From positions 620,001-684,000 of the forward strand of contig OZ242302.1 of the NCBI GenBank assembly GCA_965208025.1: a stretch of DNA of 64,000 bases, written 5' to 3'. This document shows, piece after piece, positions 1-8,054 of the stretch; position 1 is the first letter of the stretch; every line of letters starts with the position of its first letter. Under the pieces are notes generated by a model. The model had not been told where the DNA came from and ran no database searches. It saw only the letters and a program-made list of their open reading frames with translations. This stretch comes from Bin80 sp965208025. Lineage in GTDB: Bacteria; Bacteroidota; Rhodothermia; Rhodothermales; Bin80. Made by a program: the position numbers and the translations under genes.

Positions 1-227
1 CGATCAAGTTTCGCATCCAACTTATCAATTCTTTTCTCCAGTTGCTCAGTGGAACGATCAAGTTTCGCATCTAGCCCTTTGACGTCCTCACATAGCTGCT
101 CATTGGAACGTTCGTTCTTACGCAAGAGTGGTAAAAAAAGAGCAGAAAGAGCCCCAATCATAATGAATAGGGTACTAACGACACCAATAATAAGTTGAAG
201 AAGTGTAATTTCAATCCCCATGAGCAT
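1..227 (-). CDS. Membrane-anchored coiled-coil protein, 3' part beyond window edge
   Basis: The minus strand is open from ATG at 227 (second ATG at 221) to the window edge, so only about 75 N-terminal residues are visible. Residues 8-38 form one hydrophobic segment ending in LPLLRKNER, so this looks like a single N-terminal membrane anchor. After it comes a charged heptad-like stretch in which a short unit (DAKLDRS-type, DNA copies at 1-17 and 54-70) is repeated. That suggests a coiled coil that lengthens by duplication. The layout resembles small DUF1640-like helical proteins, but I do not recognise a family. No clear ribosome binding site precedes either ATG. Confidence 0.5.
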   Translation of the reverse strand, partial: MLMGIEITLLQLIIGVVSTLFIMIGALSALFLPLLRKNERSNEQLCEDVKGLDAKLDRSTEQLEKRIDKLDAKLD

Positions 228-1068
228 GATTAGACAAGTGTTAGTAACTTCGTACGAAAATTGGAAACCATGGTTCCACATGCAATACGCAAGATATAGA
301 AGCAAAAATCGTAGTCCTCTACACCTCAGATCCTCTCTAACTTAACAATCAAATTCAAACTTATCAAAAATACAATCCGATAGTAAAAGTATTTTTCTAA
401 CACGAAATAATTACGATTTGATTCTGATACCCTTAAACAGCTTGGGAGTAAAATGTCACTTCTTTCCCTCCCCTACATTAAGGAAAATCCAATTCGTGGA
501 ATCCGTTGCAACCGTCTCGAAGAAATGTTCTCGCCATAGGGTTTTCTTATCTAGATCTCAGCGTTCAAATCCGCGTTCTATACTGCGATACATAATCCTA
601 CCCTGAATTTCCATAGCATAGATGCTTCCCAGTAATCCAGGGTTAAAAAAGTGATCCATATTCATAATTTCATATAATCGTGTGGAGATGTCCCTAAATA
701 GCTTTTCATTAAGAGGTTTAGCGGCCTTACCAATTCCGAATACAGCTTCCTGATAATTCAGGCTACTGAACTTGTCAAGGCTGCACCCAAGGGACTTTGC
801 GGTTTGGGTTGCTTTAAAAGATGGAAAAGCGCTCAGGCAAAATAATCACCAGACTGGATGAATCTACCCAAGGAATCACAACCGTCTTGATTCCCCCTTG
901 AAGATTTGATCCAATGTACACGGCAGTGGATAAAAACATGCATTGAAATCAACCACATGCTGTCAGGAAAGCCCCTAACTGCAGAGTGCATGTTTCCTGT
1001 TCCCCGCCTCTGGATGGAAATATTTTGCATGAAATAGGTCAGATATACTTCAATCAATTCAAAACTCA
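228..1068. other. Gene-free stretch with possible decayed coding sequence
   Basis: No intact gene is convincing here. On the minus strand the frame is open without a good start from about 845 to 578 and reads as plausible protein (KAAKPLNEKLFR, then RLYEIMN). A neighbouring frame continues at the end as EIQGRIMYRSIER, as if one frameshift had split the last part of a gene. An 80-codon minus frame (1075-833) overlaps its upstream end in another frame. This could be an old gene remnant of unknown family. The insertion sequence at 1076 abuts it. Confidence 0.25.
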
Positions 1069-1075
1069 TATCCAA
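1069..1075 (+). repeat. 7-bp target-site duplication, left copy
   Basis: TATCCAA directly precedes the left inverted repeat of the insertion sequence and is repeated directly after its right end at 3215-3221. This exact direct repeat fixes the element boundaries and shows a relatively undecayed insertion. Confidence 0.85.
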
Positions 1076-3214
1076 CTGAAGTTACCCCCTATTTTCCCAC
1101 GATCTGCGGATCCGAGCGCTAGCTATTCATCAATCTGCCCTTTAAATCGCCTTTTTTCGGCGAATTTGTAGGGAATTCCCGTCAATATTGGTCATTTTCG
1201 GTCTTACTGGCCCTTCGGGAAGGTGATTTTGCGTTAAATAAGCGTACCCATGTATTGTTTTTGCTTTTTATTGATCCTTTTGATTTTAACTACTTGCTAT
1301 TGTTCATTTTATTCGTATATTTAACTTTCTTCATGAACTATTTGTACCCATGTACGTCTCCCGAATTCCCAATCGCAATTCCAACCCCACCTGGCTCATT
1401 CGAGAGTCCCACCGAAATGGTGATAAAATTGACAAAGTCACCGTTCTCAATATCACCAAGCTCCCCATGACCCTCATCTTGCAGATCCGTGAACTCCTCC
1501 GCGGCGCCAGCGTCTTCAAGTCCATCCATGACCTCTTTGAACGACTGGAATCTAAAGCCCACGGTCATGTCGCGCTAGTTTTGGGCATGGTCCGAAAGCT
1601 GAGCGTCCCCGCCTTGCTTCACGCAAAGAATTCCCGCCACCGTCGACTCGTTCTCGGCATGATTACCTCCCGCGTTCTGAACCCCGTCAGTAAGCTGGCA
1701 ACCAGTACCTTGCTGGATGTGAACTCAGCCTCCTTCACCCTCAACGAAGAACTGGCTCTCAAACGAGTGGATGCCGATGATCTGTATGAGGCCATGGACT
1801 GGTTGAGCAAGCAGAAGACTGCCATTGAATGTCGGTTGGCTAAGAAACATCTCCGGGAAGGATCCATGGTCCTCTACGATCTAACCAGCAGTTATGTAGA
1901 AGGGAAGAAGAACGAATTGGCGGAGTTTGGATACAGCCGGGACAAGAAGCGCGGAAAGAAGCAGATTGTAATTGGTCTCTTGACGGATCCAGAGGGTTGT
2001 CCCGTGGCAGTGGATGTATTCAAAGGGAATACGTCGGATTCAAAGACGCTTGCTGCCCAGGTCACCAAGCTCCGGGACACCTTTGGACTTGATCATGTGG
2101 TTCTGGTGGGAGATCGCGGGGTATTGACGCAAAAGGGGATTCGGGAAGAGCTGCTCCCCGCAGGTCTGGACTGGATTACCGCCATGCGTAAGGACAGTCT
2201 CCGCAAGGTGGTGGAAGCAGCTAAGGAGACGGAGATGAGTTTATTTGATCAGCAAAATATCATGCAGATCGAGTCCGAGCACTACCCCAAGGATCGTCTG
2301 ATTCTATGCAAAAATCCAATCCAGAAAGACAAGAAGCAGATTCGGCGAGAGGAGCGTCTGGTCAAGACAGAAGAAGGGTTGGAGAAGATCATCAAGGCAA
2401 CCCAACGGAAAGGGAACCCGCTCACGCGAGAGTCCGAGATTGGGATACGGGTAGGCAAGGTGTTCGAGAGGCAGAAGACGGGAGCGTTTTTCACGATTGA
2501 GGTCAAAGCAGGACACTTCCAGTATGCCCGAGATCAGGAGGCGATTCAGAATGCAGAGCGCTTGGATGGCGTCTATGCGATTCGGACGAGTCTGAAAGAG
2601 AAGCCGACCGAGGAGGAAGTGGTCTCGGACTACAAGCGTTTATCTATGGTGGAGCAAGCGTTCCGCTCCTTCAAACAAGTTTCGTTGAAGGTCCGACCGA
2701 TTCATCACCGGACGAAAGATCGGGTAACGTGTCATGTGTTTTTGTGTATGCTGTCCTACTATGTGGAGTATCACCTGCGCAAGGTCTTGGCCCCAATCCT
2801 GTTTCGGGAGGATGATCCAGAGGGGAGAGCGGCCCAACGAAGTAGCATAGTTGAGTCCGTGAAACGTTCGGAACAGGCGAACAAGAAGGCACAGTCCAAG
2901 CGGAATCAGAATGGAGAACAGGCCATGAGCTTTGAGAGTCTATTGAACGAACTCCGTGGACTCAGTCGAATTAAGGGTAAGCTCAAGATTGTTGCCGATA
3001 AGGCACCCGTGGCGACCTACGTTGCAGATGTGAACGCAATACAGAAACGGGCCTTTGAATTGGCGGGGATCAAACTGAAGCCTGGGAGTGTGAAGGGATA
3101 AATCAGGAAGTCGCCCTCAATATCACGTCTGTGAGGGAGAAATATTGTCTTCAATAAGTCCAAAAAATGAAAAATGATGCGCTCAAATGCAGGAGAAAGA
3201 GGGGGTAACTTCAG
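1076..3214 (+). mobile_element. Complete IS1634-family insertion sequence
   Basis: The element is 2139 bp. Its ends are perfect 15-bp inverted repeats, CTGAAGTTACCCCCT at 1076-1090 and its reverse complement at 3200-3214, flanked by a 7-bp direct repeat. It contains one transposase gene on the plus strand. The 274 bp between left end and gene and the 98 bp after the gene hold no other recognisable gene. Intact ends, intact duplication and an uninterrupted transposase suggest a recent, potentially active insertion. The family assignment comes from the transposase. Confidence 0.9.
1350..3101 (+). CDS. IS1634-family transposase (DDE type)
   Basis: Catalyses cut-and-paste movement of the surrounding element. 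The 583-residue length fits the family. The N-terminus (MYVSRIPNRNSN...) matches the short beta-rich start of IS1634 transposases. DDE residues are visible in their usual contexts: the first Asp in YDLTSSYVEG near residue 173, the second in VLVGDRG near 253, and the Glu in YKRLSMVEQAFRSFK near 435, which includes the Y-x(2)-L-x(2)-VE-x(2)-FR signature of IS4-like elements. The intervening GYSRDKKRGKKQI and PVAVDVFKGNTSD motifs are also typical. The frame is uninterrupted, so it looks functional. ATG at 1350 is the first methionine fitting the family start. Confidence 0.93.
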   Translation: MYVSRIPNRNSNPTWLIRESHRNGDKIDKVTVLNITKLPMTLILQIRELLRGASVFKSIHDLFERLESKAHGHVALVLGMVRKLSVPALLHAKNSRHRRLVLGMITSRVLNPVSKLATSTLLDVNSASFTLNEELALKRVDADDLYEAMDWLSKQKTAIECRLAKKHLREGSMVLYDLTSSYVEGKKNELAEFGYSRDKKRGKKQIVIGLLTDPEGCPVAVDVFKGNTSDSKTLAAQVTKLRDTFGLDHVVLVGDRGVLTQKGIREELLPAGLDWITAMRKDSLRKVVEAAKETEMSLFDQQNIMQIESEHYPKDRLILCKNPIQKDKKQIRREERLVKTEEGLEKIIKATQRKGNPLTRESEIGIRVGKVFERQKTGAFFTIEVKAGHFQYARDQEAIQNAERLDGVYAIRTSLKEKPTEEEVVSDYKRLSMVEQAFRSFKQVSLKVRPIHHRTKDRVTCHVFLCMLSYYVEYHLRKVLAPILFREDDPEGRAAQRSSIVESVKRSEQANKKAQSKRNQNGEQAMSFESLLNELRGLSRIKGKLKIVADKAPVATYVADVNAIQKRAFELAGIKLKPGSVKG

Positions 3215-3221
3215 TATCCAA
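3215..3221 (+). repeat. 7-bp target-site duplication, right copy
   Basis: TATCCAA follows the right inverted repeat and is identical to 1069-1075. Confidence 0.85.
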
Positions 3222-3286
3222 AGTGACTCAATCAATTTGCCATTCGGGACTGAGATCAAGAGGGTATCGCATCAATTGATTACATC

Positions 3287-3356
3287 ATTTGACATGAAAT
3301 TGCGTTAGGTTTAGTTCGCCCAAAATGACTCAATCCACACAAATGGAGATAGAACC
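3287..3356 (+). repeat. Dispersed intergenic repeat, copy A
   Basis: About 70 bp beginning ATTTGACATGAAATTG and ending ATAGAACC. It aligns over its whole length with 60649-60717 on the same strand, and its last 29 bp align with 58839-58867. It lies just downstream of the insertion sequence and upstream of the TPR gene. Function unknown; see the findings. Confidence 0.6.
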
Positions 3357-3421
3357 TTCATATTCTTGGAATCTTTATATGATTGGTAGCACTCTCTTCG
3401 CTCTAATGAGTTCATAAAAAC

Positions 3422-5284
3422 ATGCGTTTCCATGTAATTTACTGTCTATTCATTCTCACGCTTGGCGAAGCCGCGTTAGCTCAGCCCCAGCAAGTAGATC
3501 GGACTCCTCCGATCACAGAGGAGGATCAACTTGATGAGGCAACTGCTTCTCGGTATCAACTTGCTCTGGGATACTTACGCGGCATGCAGTTTGATCGTGC
3601 AATTTCCGTATTGCAGGAACTGTATATTGAATCGCCTGACCGAAACATTTTCTTTGATAAACTCAAAGAGGCATATGTGAATTCAAAACGCTACGATGAC
3701 GCATTGACGCTCCTAAGTGCTGAAATGAGTCGTCATTCTGCTGATCAGAGACCAGTTCTTGCCGCAGAGTATGCTCAGTTATTGTATTTAAGCGGTAATG
3801 AGCCAGCAGCCATGGAGGCATGGTACACAATCGTTGACTCTGCACCCAACTCCCCTTCGGTTTACCTCACGGCGTACAGCAGTATGATTCAGGTTCGCCT
3901 TCTGGTTCAGGCGATTGACCTACTTCTGAGCGGTAGAAAAGCTATTCAAAATCATTCACTCTTCCAGATAGAGCTTGCCTACCTGTATAGCCTGACCGGG
4001 CAGCATGAACTCGCTACCCTTGAATACTTGAACCTTTTAACACTGAACGAACGGCAACTCAATTATGTGCGTGGGCGTCTCGCCCGTGATCTACAACAGG
4101 ATGGGGCTTTGGAAGCTGCGATTCAAGTCACACAAATTCGTGTCTCCGAAGAGCCTCAACTATGGCAACTCCGAGACCTATTAGCGTGGCTTTATGAGGA
4201 AAAGGGAGATTTTGAACGCGCTTATCCAGAGGCTTTACTTCTTGAGAGTCATAATGAAACAGGCGGTCAAGGCGTCTTTCAGTTCGCCCTTCGCGCTGCC
4301 GAAGCCAGCGCATTTGATGTGGCAGGACAGGCATTTCAGGAGGTACTAAAAACACATGCCGAGGAAGCTATTGTGATTGAAGCACATCTTGGAATTGCAG
4401 ATATGTATCGTTTACAGGCTGAACGTACCCGTGGGGTTGATGACTACCAGAAAGCATTGGAGGCATATGAGATGTTTTGGGTTGATTTTCCGAACCATCC
4501 CCATATCCCCCTGGTGATGGCACGAATTGCCACTCTTTATCAGGATGTGTTCAGAAACCGCGAAGCAGCCCAATCTATTCTTGAACAACTGACCGTACGT
4601 TACACCAGTTCACCTGTTGGGCAACAGGCCCAGTTTGATTTGGGGCGTCTCGCCATTGAAGAGAGGGACCTGGATCAGGCCGAAATCATTTTTGAGCGGC
4701 TTTCTGGGCAGTCTTCGGGGGAATTGCAAGCCCGATCACAATTTGAACTGGCATTAATTCATTTTTATTCTGGCAGATTTACCCAGGTGGAGTCCATCCT
4801 GCGCGATCTTCGGGAGAATACCGACAAAGAAATTGCAAATGATGCCATCGCTCTGCATATCCTCCTCCTTGAGAACCCTCAACCCGACTCACTCAACCAA
4901 GCGCTTCTGAACTACGCAAACGCATCACTACTTCTACGACAACATAAAGCAAATGAAACCGTGCAAGTCACTCGAGATATACTTACGAATTGGGGGAGTC
5001 ATCCCATTGCTGATGATGCTCGCTTTCTTCGTGCCGAAGCACTCTTGATTGCAGGGCTTCATGATCAAGCACTCACGGCGTTTGGAGAGTTTCCCCTTAT
5101 TCATCCTGAAAGCCCACTACGGGATCGCAGTCTATTTCAATATGCTGAAATACTTGAAACAGTTCTTGGTGATACCGAAAAAGCACTGCAGGCCTATTCT
5201 AACCTGCTTTCTCAATACCCTGGCTCATTATTGGTTAGTAAAGCCAGAGAGCGTATCCGAGCGCTTCGCGAAGCTAGTATTTAG
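3422..5284 (+). CDS. Secreted tetratricopeptide-repeat protein
   Basis: The 620-residue protein begins with a signal peptide (hydrophobic residues 5-20, Ala-Leu-Ala-Gln cleavage region). It is then almost entirely helical TPR-like repeats: an N-terminal group around residues 45-130 (YLRGMQFDRAISVLQELY, then RYDDALTLL) and a C-terminal group of YbgF/BamD-like units ending DTEKALQAYSNLLSQYPGS. No catalytic motif is visible, so it is probably a periplasmic scaffold or assembly factor. The next gene overlaps or abuts its 3' end, so the two are probably co-translated. The promoter would lie in 3222-3421. Confidence 0.8.
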   Translation: MRFHVIYCLFILTLGEAALAQPQQVDRTPPITEEDQLDEATASRYQLALGYLRGMQFDRAISVLQELYIESPDRNIFFDKLKEAYVNSKRYDDALTLLSAEMSRHSADQRPVLAAEYAQLLYLSGNEPAAMEAWYTIVDSAPNSPSVYLTAYSSMIQVRLLVQAIDLLLSGRKAIQNHSLFQIELAYLYSLTGQHELATLEYLNLLTLNERQLNYVRGRLARDLQQDGALEAAIQVTQIRVSEEPQLWQLRDLLAWLYEEKGDFERAYPEALLLESHNETGGQGVFQFALRAAEASAFDVAGQAFQEVLKTHAEEAIVIEAHLGIADMYRLQAERTRGVDDYQKALEAYEMFWVDFPNHPHIPLVMARIATLYQDVFRNREAAQSILEQLTVRYTSSPVGQQAQFDLGRLAIEERDLDQAEIIFERLSGQSSGELQARSQFELALIHFYSGRFTQVESILRDLRENTDKEIANDAIALHILLLENPQPDSLNQALLNYANASLLLRQHKANETVQVTRDILTNWGSHPIADDARFLRAEALLIAGLHDQALTAFGEFPLIHPESPLRDRSLFQYAEILETVLGDTEKALQAYSNLLSQYPGSLLVSKARERIRALREASI

Positions 5285-6533
5285 TGGAGTCACTCTACTT
5301 TTATTTACGGCTTTCCCCGCCCATGGTCAGTCGGATATACTGGTTCCCATGGATGAGAATCAGTCCGATCACCTCAAAGCTTACGGGCTTGTTTACTGGT
5401 CGCTCCAAAGAGGGAATTCCGTTGATTGGTTACTAAACTATCGCGGCGGATCATTCCTTGTTTCTGATTTCTCGGGCCTTCAGAACGAACTTGCCCTTCG
5501 TGGTATAAGTTACGAATCCTTCTCTGGTCCTTCGGTTGCCCAGTTGATTGCCGAAGTGGAAAGTAACCGTGCCAATACCGCACTGGTCCGCCTTGAAACC
5601 CCTCCACGGATTGCAGTTTATGCCCCCGAACAGACACTACCCTGGGATGATGCAGTGCTACTGGCATTAAAGTACGCAGAGGTTCCTTATGAAATGATCT
5701 ACGATGATGATGTTCTTCGGGGTGCATTATCCTCCTATGACTGGCTTCATCTTCATCATGAAGACTTCACAGGGCAGTACGGAAAATTTTATCAATACCG
5801 GAACATGCCCTGGTATATTGAACAACAACGTGAGGCCGAGCAAGCTGCACACCGACATGGGTTCCGTAAAGTGAGCCACCTGAAGTTATTAGTCACTCAA
5901 ACCATCAAACAGTATGTTGCAGATGGAGGATTTCTGTTTGCTATGTGCTCAGGTACGGATACCTATGATATTGCTTTGTCGGCATTCGCAACTGACATCG
6001 TTCCATCTGAATATGATGGAGACCCAGTTGATCCAGATGCGAGGACCAAGTTGGACTATAGTACGACACTTGCATTTGAGGATTTTACTCCCAGCTTCAA
6101 TGCAGCCGAATATGAGCACTCGGATATTGATGCAGGGCCTCCACCCCCACAATTACAAAACCCAGCTCTCGACTACTTTACCTTATTTGAATTCAGCGCA
6201 AAGTGGGATCCTGTCCCCACAATGCTAACCCAGAATCATGTCGGAACCATCGCAGGATTTATTGGCCAAACGACTGCATTCCGAAAAAAATTTGTTAAAT
6301 CCGGTGTCGTTATTCTTGCGGAAGTTCCGCAACGAAGTGAGGTGAAGTACTTGCATGGATCTTATGGTGAGGGGACATTTACATTCTATGGTGGGCATGA
6401 CCCTGAAGATTATCAACACTATGTCGGAGATCCTCCAACGGATTTGAGCCTTCATCCCAGTTCACCAGGCTATCGGCTGATCCTGAATAACATCCTTTTT
6501 CCCGCAGCACGCAAGAAAAAGCAGAAAACCTGA
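5142..6533 (+). CDS. Periplasmic protein of the family labelled asparagine synthetase B
   Basis: A conserved Bacteroidota family of about 400 residues that databases often call asparagine synthetase B, although no AsnB motif or glutaminase Cys is visible. Family landmarks are ILVPMDENQSDHLKAYG, LLNYRGGSFL, YDWLHLHHEDFTGQYGKFY, GGFLFAMCS, PVPTMLTQNH, YGGHDPEDYQH and the C-terminal NNILFPAARKKKQKT. The middle resembles a Rossmann/flavodoxin-like or class I glutamine amidotransferase-like fold. A signal peptide (VFSGVTLLLFTAFPAHGQ) sits at 5277-5330. The start is unresolved: no ATG, GTG or TTG lies between 5172 and 5348 in frame. ATG 5142 and GTG 5169 lie inside the TPR gene; ATG 5349 would lose the signal peptide. 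The role is unknown. Confidence 0.75.
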   Translation: MLKYLKQFLVIPKKHCRPILTCFLNTLAHYWLVKPESVSERFAKLVFSGVTLLLFTAFPAHGQSDILVPMDENQSDHLKAYGLVYWSLQRGNSVDWLLNYRGGSFLVSDFSGLQNELALRGISYESFSGPSVAQLIAEVESNRANTALVRLETPPRIAVYAPEQTLPWDDAVLLALKYAEVPYEMIYDDDVLRGALSSYDWLHLHHEDFTGQYGKFYQYRNMPWYIEQQREAEQAAHRHGFRKVSHLKLLVTQTIKQYVADGGFLFAMCSGTDTYDIALSAFATDIVPSEYDGDPVDPDARTKLDYSTTLAFEDFTPSFNAAEYEHSDIDAGPPPPQLQNPALDYFTLFEFSAKWDPVPTMLTQNHVGTIAGFIGQTTAFRKKFVKSGVVILAEVPQRSEVKYLHGSYGEGTFTFYGGHDPEDYQHYVGDPPTDLSLHPSSPGYRLILNNILFPAARKKKQKT

Positions 6534-6541
6534 CAAATTTC

Positions 6542-7078
6542 ATGGATTCCAGAAAGACTCCGAGCAATTCTCTGTGCGTAATGTCCGAACTTGTCCTCCC
6601 GAACGACACGAACGCCCACGGTACTATGTTTGGCGGACATCTATTGTCTCTGATGGATAAGTGTGCTGCGATCAGTGCGATGCGTCATGCCGAGATGGTC
6701 TGTGTCACCGTGGCGGTGGACTCGGTGGAATTTCACTCTCCACTTATGCTCGGGGAGGTCGTGATCCTTCAAGGTTGGGTGAACCGAGTATTCGGGTCTT
6801 CACTGGAAATTGAAATTTCCGTAGAAGCTGAAAATCTTCACGAGAAAGAACGACGTAATTGTAATCACGCATATTTCACTTTTGTTGCGATTGATCAACA
6901 AGGAAAACCAACCCCGGCCGCCCCGATTTATCCTCAGACGGAAATCGAAAAAGAACGCTATGAGAAAGCTGCTATGCGGCGGGAACTGCGTCTGCATATG
7001 AAAGGACGGCTCTCTTTGGCCAATTCTGTGTACCTCAAGGATGACCTCATCGCGGCCATTTCCGGCAGAGACCTATAG
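6542..7078 (+). CDS. Acyl-CoA thioesterase, hotdog fold
   Basis: Hydrolyses acyl-CoA to free fatty acid and CoA in the cytoplasm. The 178 residues form one hotdog domain of the YciA/BACH group. The diagnostic active-site segment is NDTNAHGTMFGGHLLSLMD near residues 21-39 (Asn/Asp-His-Gly with the helix of MFGG). VTVAVDSVEFHSPLMLGE follows as the beta-strand that lines the pocket. The C-terminal tail after about residue 140 is basic and helical, a little longer than in YciA. The start is only 8 bp after the preceding stop, suggesting one transcript. The substrate chain length cannot be told from sequence. Confidence 0.88.
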   Translation: MDSRKTPSNSLCVMSELVLPNDTNAHGTMFGGHLLSLMDKCAAISAMRHAEMVCVTVAVDSVEFHSPLMLGEVVILQGWVNRVFGSSLEIEISVEAENLHEKERRNCNHAYFTFVAIDQQGKPTPAAPIYPQTEIEKERYEKAAMRRELRLHMKGRLSLANSVYLKDDLIAAISGRDL

Positions 7079-7103
7079 TTTCGTCTAAATTCCCAAAGAC
7101 CTC

Positions 7104-8054
7104 ATGGCTCTTGAACGTATCCTGATTACCGGTGCCAACGGTCTCCTGGGACAAGAACTGATCCGACAGATCGCTCATCATGGTTCGTATCAACTCCTTG
7201 CAACTGGTCAAGACGAGCAGTCACGGATGGGGGCACCAAAAAAATATGATTATGCCCGGCTTGATGTGTGCAATGCTCGGCAAATTCATGAAATATTAAA
7301 GGGATATCATCCGGCATGTGTCATCAATTGTGCCGCCAAAACAGGAGTTGACGACTGTGAAGTAAATCGTGACTTGTGTTGGCGAACGAATGCCGAAGCC
7401 GTAGGACATTTAGCGAAGGTTTGCCATTGCATCGGTGCACGCCTGATCCAAATATCAACGGACTTTGTATTTGACGGCTTGAATGGACCTTATCGTGAAT
7501 ATGATCGGCCGCATCCCATTAATTATTATGGTAAATCAAAGCTTGCTGGGGAGAATGAAGTCCGAGCCACAGGCATAGGAAAATGGGCAATTGTTCGGAC
7601 AAATGTTGTTTACGGTACAGCAATTGGGACTCCAAACATGGACTTTGTTCAGTGGGTCTTGAATAAGCTGAGGGCAAAGCAAGAGATTCATGTGTACACT
7701 AATCAGTGGCGCACTCCTTCGTATACGTACGATTTGGTTAGAGGAATACTCCGAATTGTACACTTTCAAAAGAGCGGAGTGTATAACCTGTCTGGACGAG
7801 AGTTCATCAGCATGTACGAATTTGCTCGGTCCATTGCAGAAGCTTTTGATCTTGATCAGTCACTTATTCAACCGACCGTGCAACACTTGACACCACAGGT
7901 AGCCCAGCGACCAGAATATACCGGGCTGGTTACATTGAAGGCAGAAACGGAGTTGAATTTTCAACCTTTCCCCCTCAAAGCAGCCCTGGAACACATCAGA
8001 CTCCGTTCGGAACTCCCTCCTTCTGGAAATCCTCTTGTTCATGCTTGGTGTTGA
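7104..8054 (+). CDS. NAD(P)-dependent sugar-nucleotide reductase, RmlD-like
   Basis: An extended short-chain dehydrogenase of the dTDP-4-dehydrorhamnose reductase (RmlD) group, 316 residues. The nucleotide-binding GANGLLGQ sits at residues 9-16, followed by VINCAAKTGVDDCE, the Ser/Thr of QISTDFVFDG, and the catalytic Tyr-x3-Lys in YYGKSKLAGE near residue 143. The C-terminal half carries the substrate-binding part (TYDLVRGILRIV, GVYNLSGRE). No rhamnose pathway partners are adjacent, so the sugar substrate is open and a non-rhamnose role is possible. Its 3' end overlaps the serS start by 14 bp, which suggests translational coupling. Confidence 0.82.
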   Translation: MALERILITGANGLLGQELIRQIAHHGSYQLLATGQDEQSRMGAPKKYDYARLDVCNARQIHEILKGYHPACVINCAAKTGVDDCEVNRDLCWRTNAEAVGHLAKVCHCIGARLIQISTDFVFDGLNGPYREYDRPHPINYYGKSKLAGENEVRATGIGKWAIVRTNVVYGTAIGTPNMDFVQWVLNKLRAKQEIHVYTNQWRTPSYTYDLVRGILRIVHFQKSGVYNLSGREFISMYEFARSIAEAFDLDQSLIQPTVQHLTPQVAQRPEYTGLVTLKAETELNFQPFPLKAALEHIRLRSELPPSGNPLVHAWC

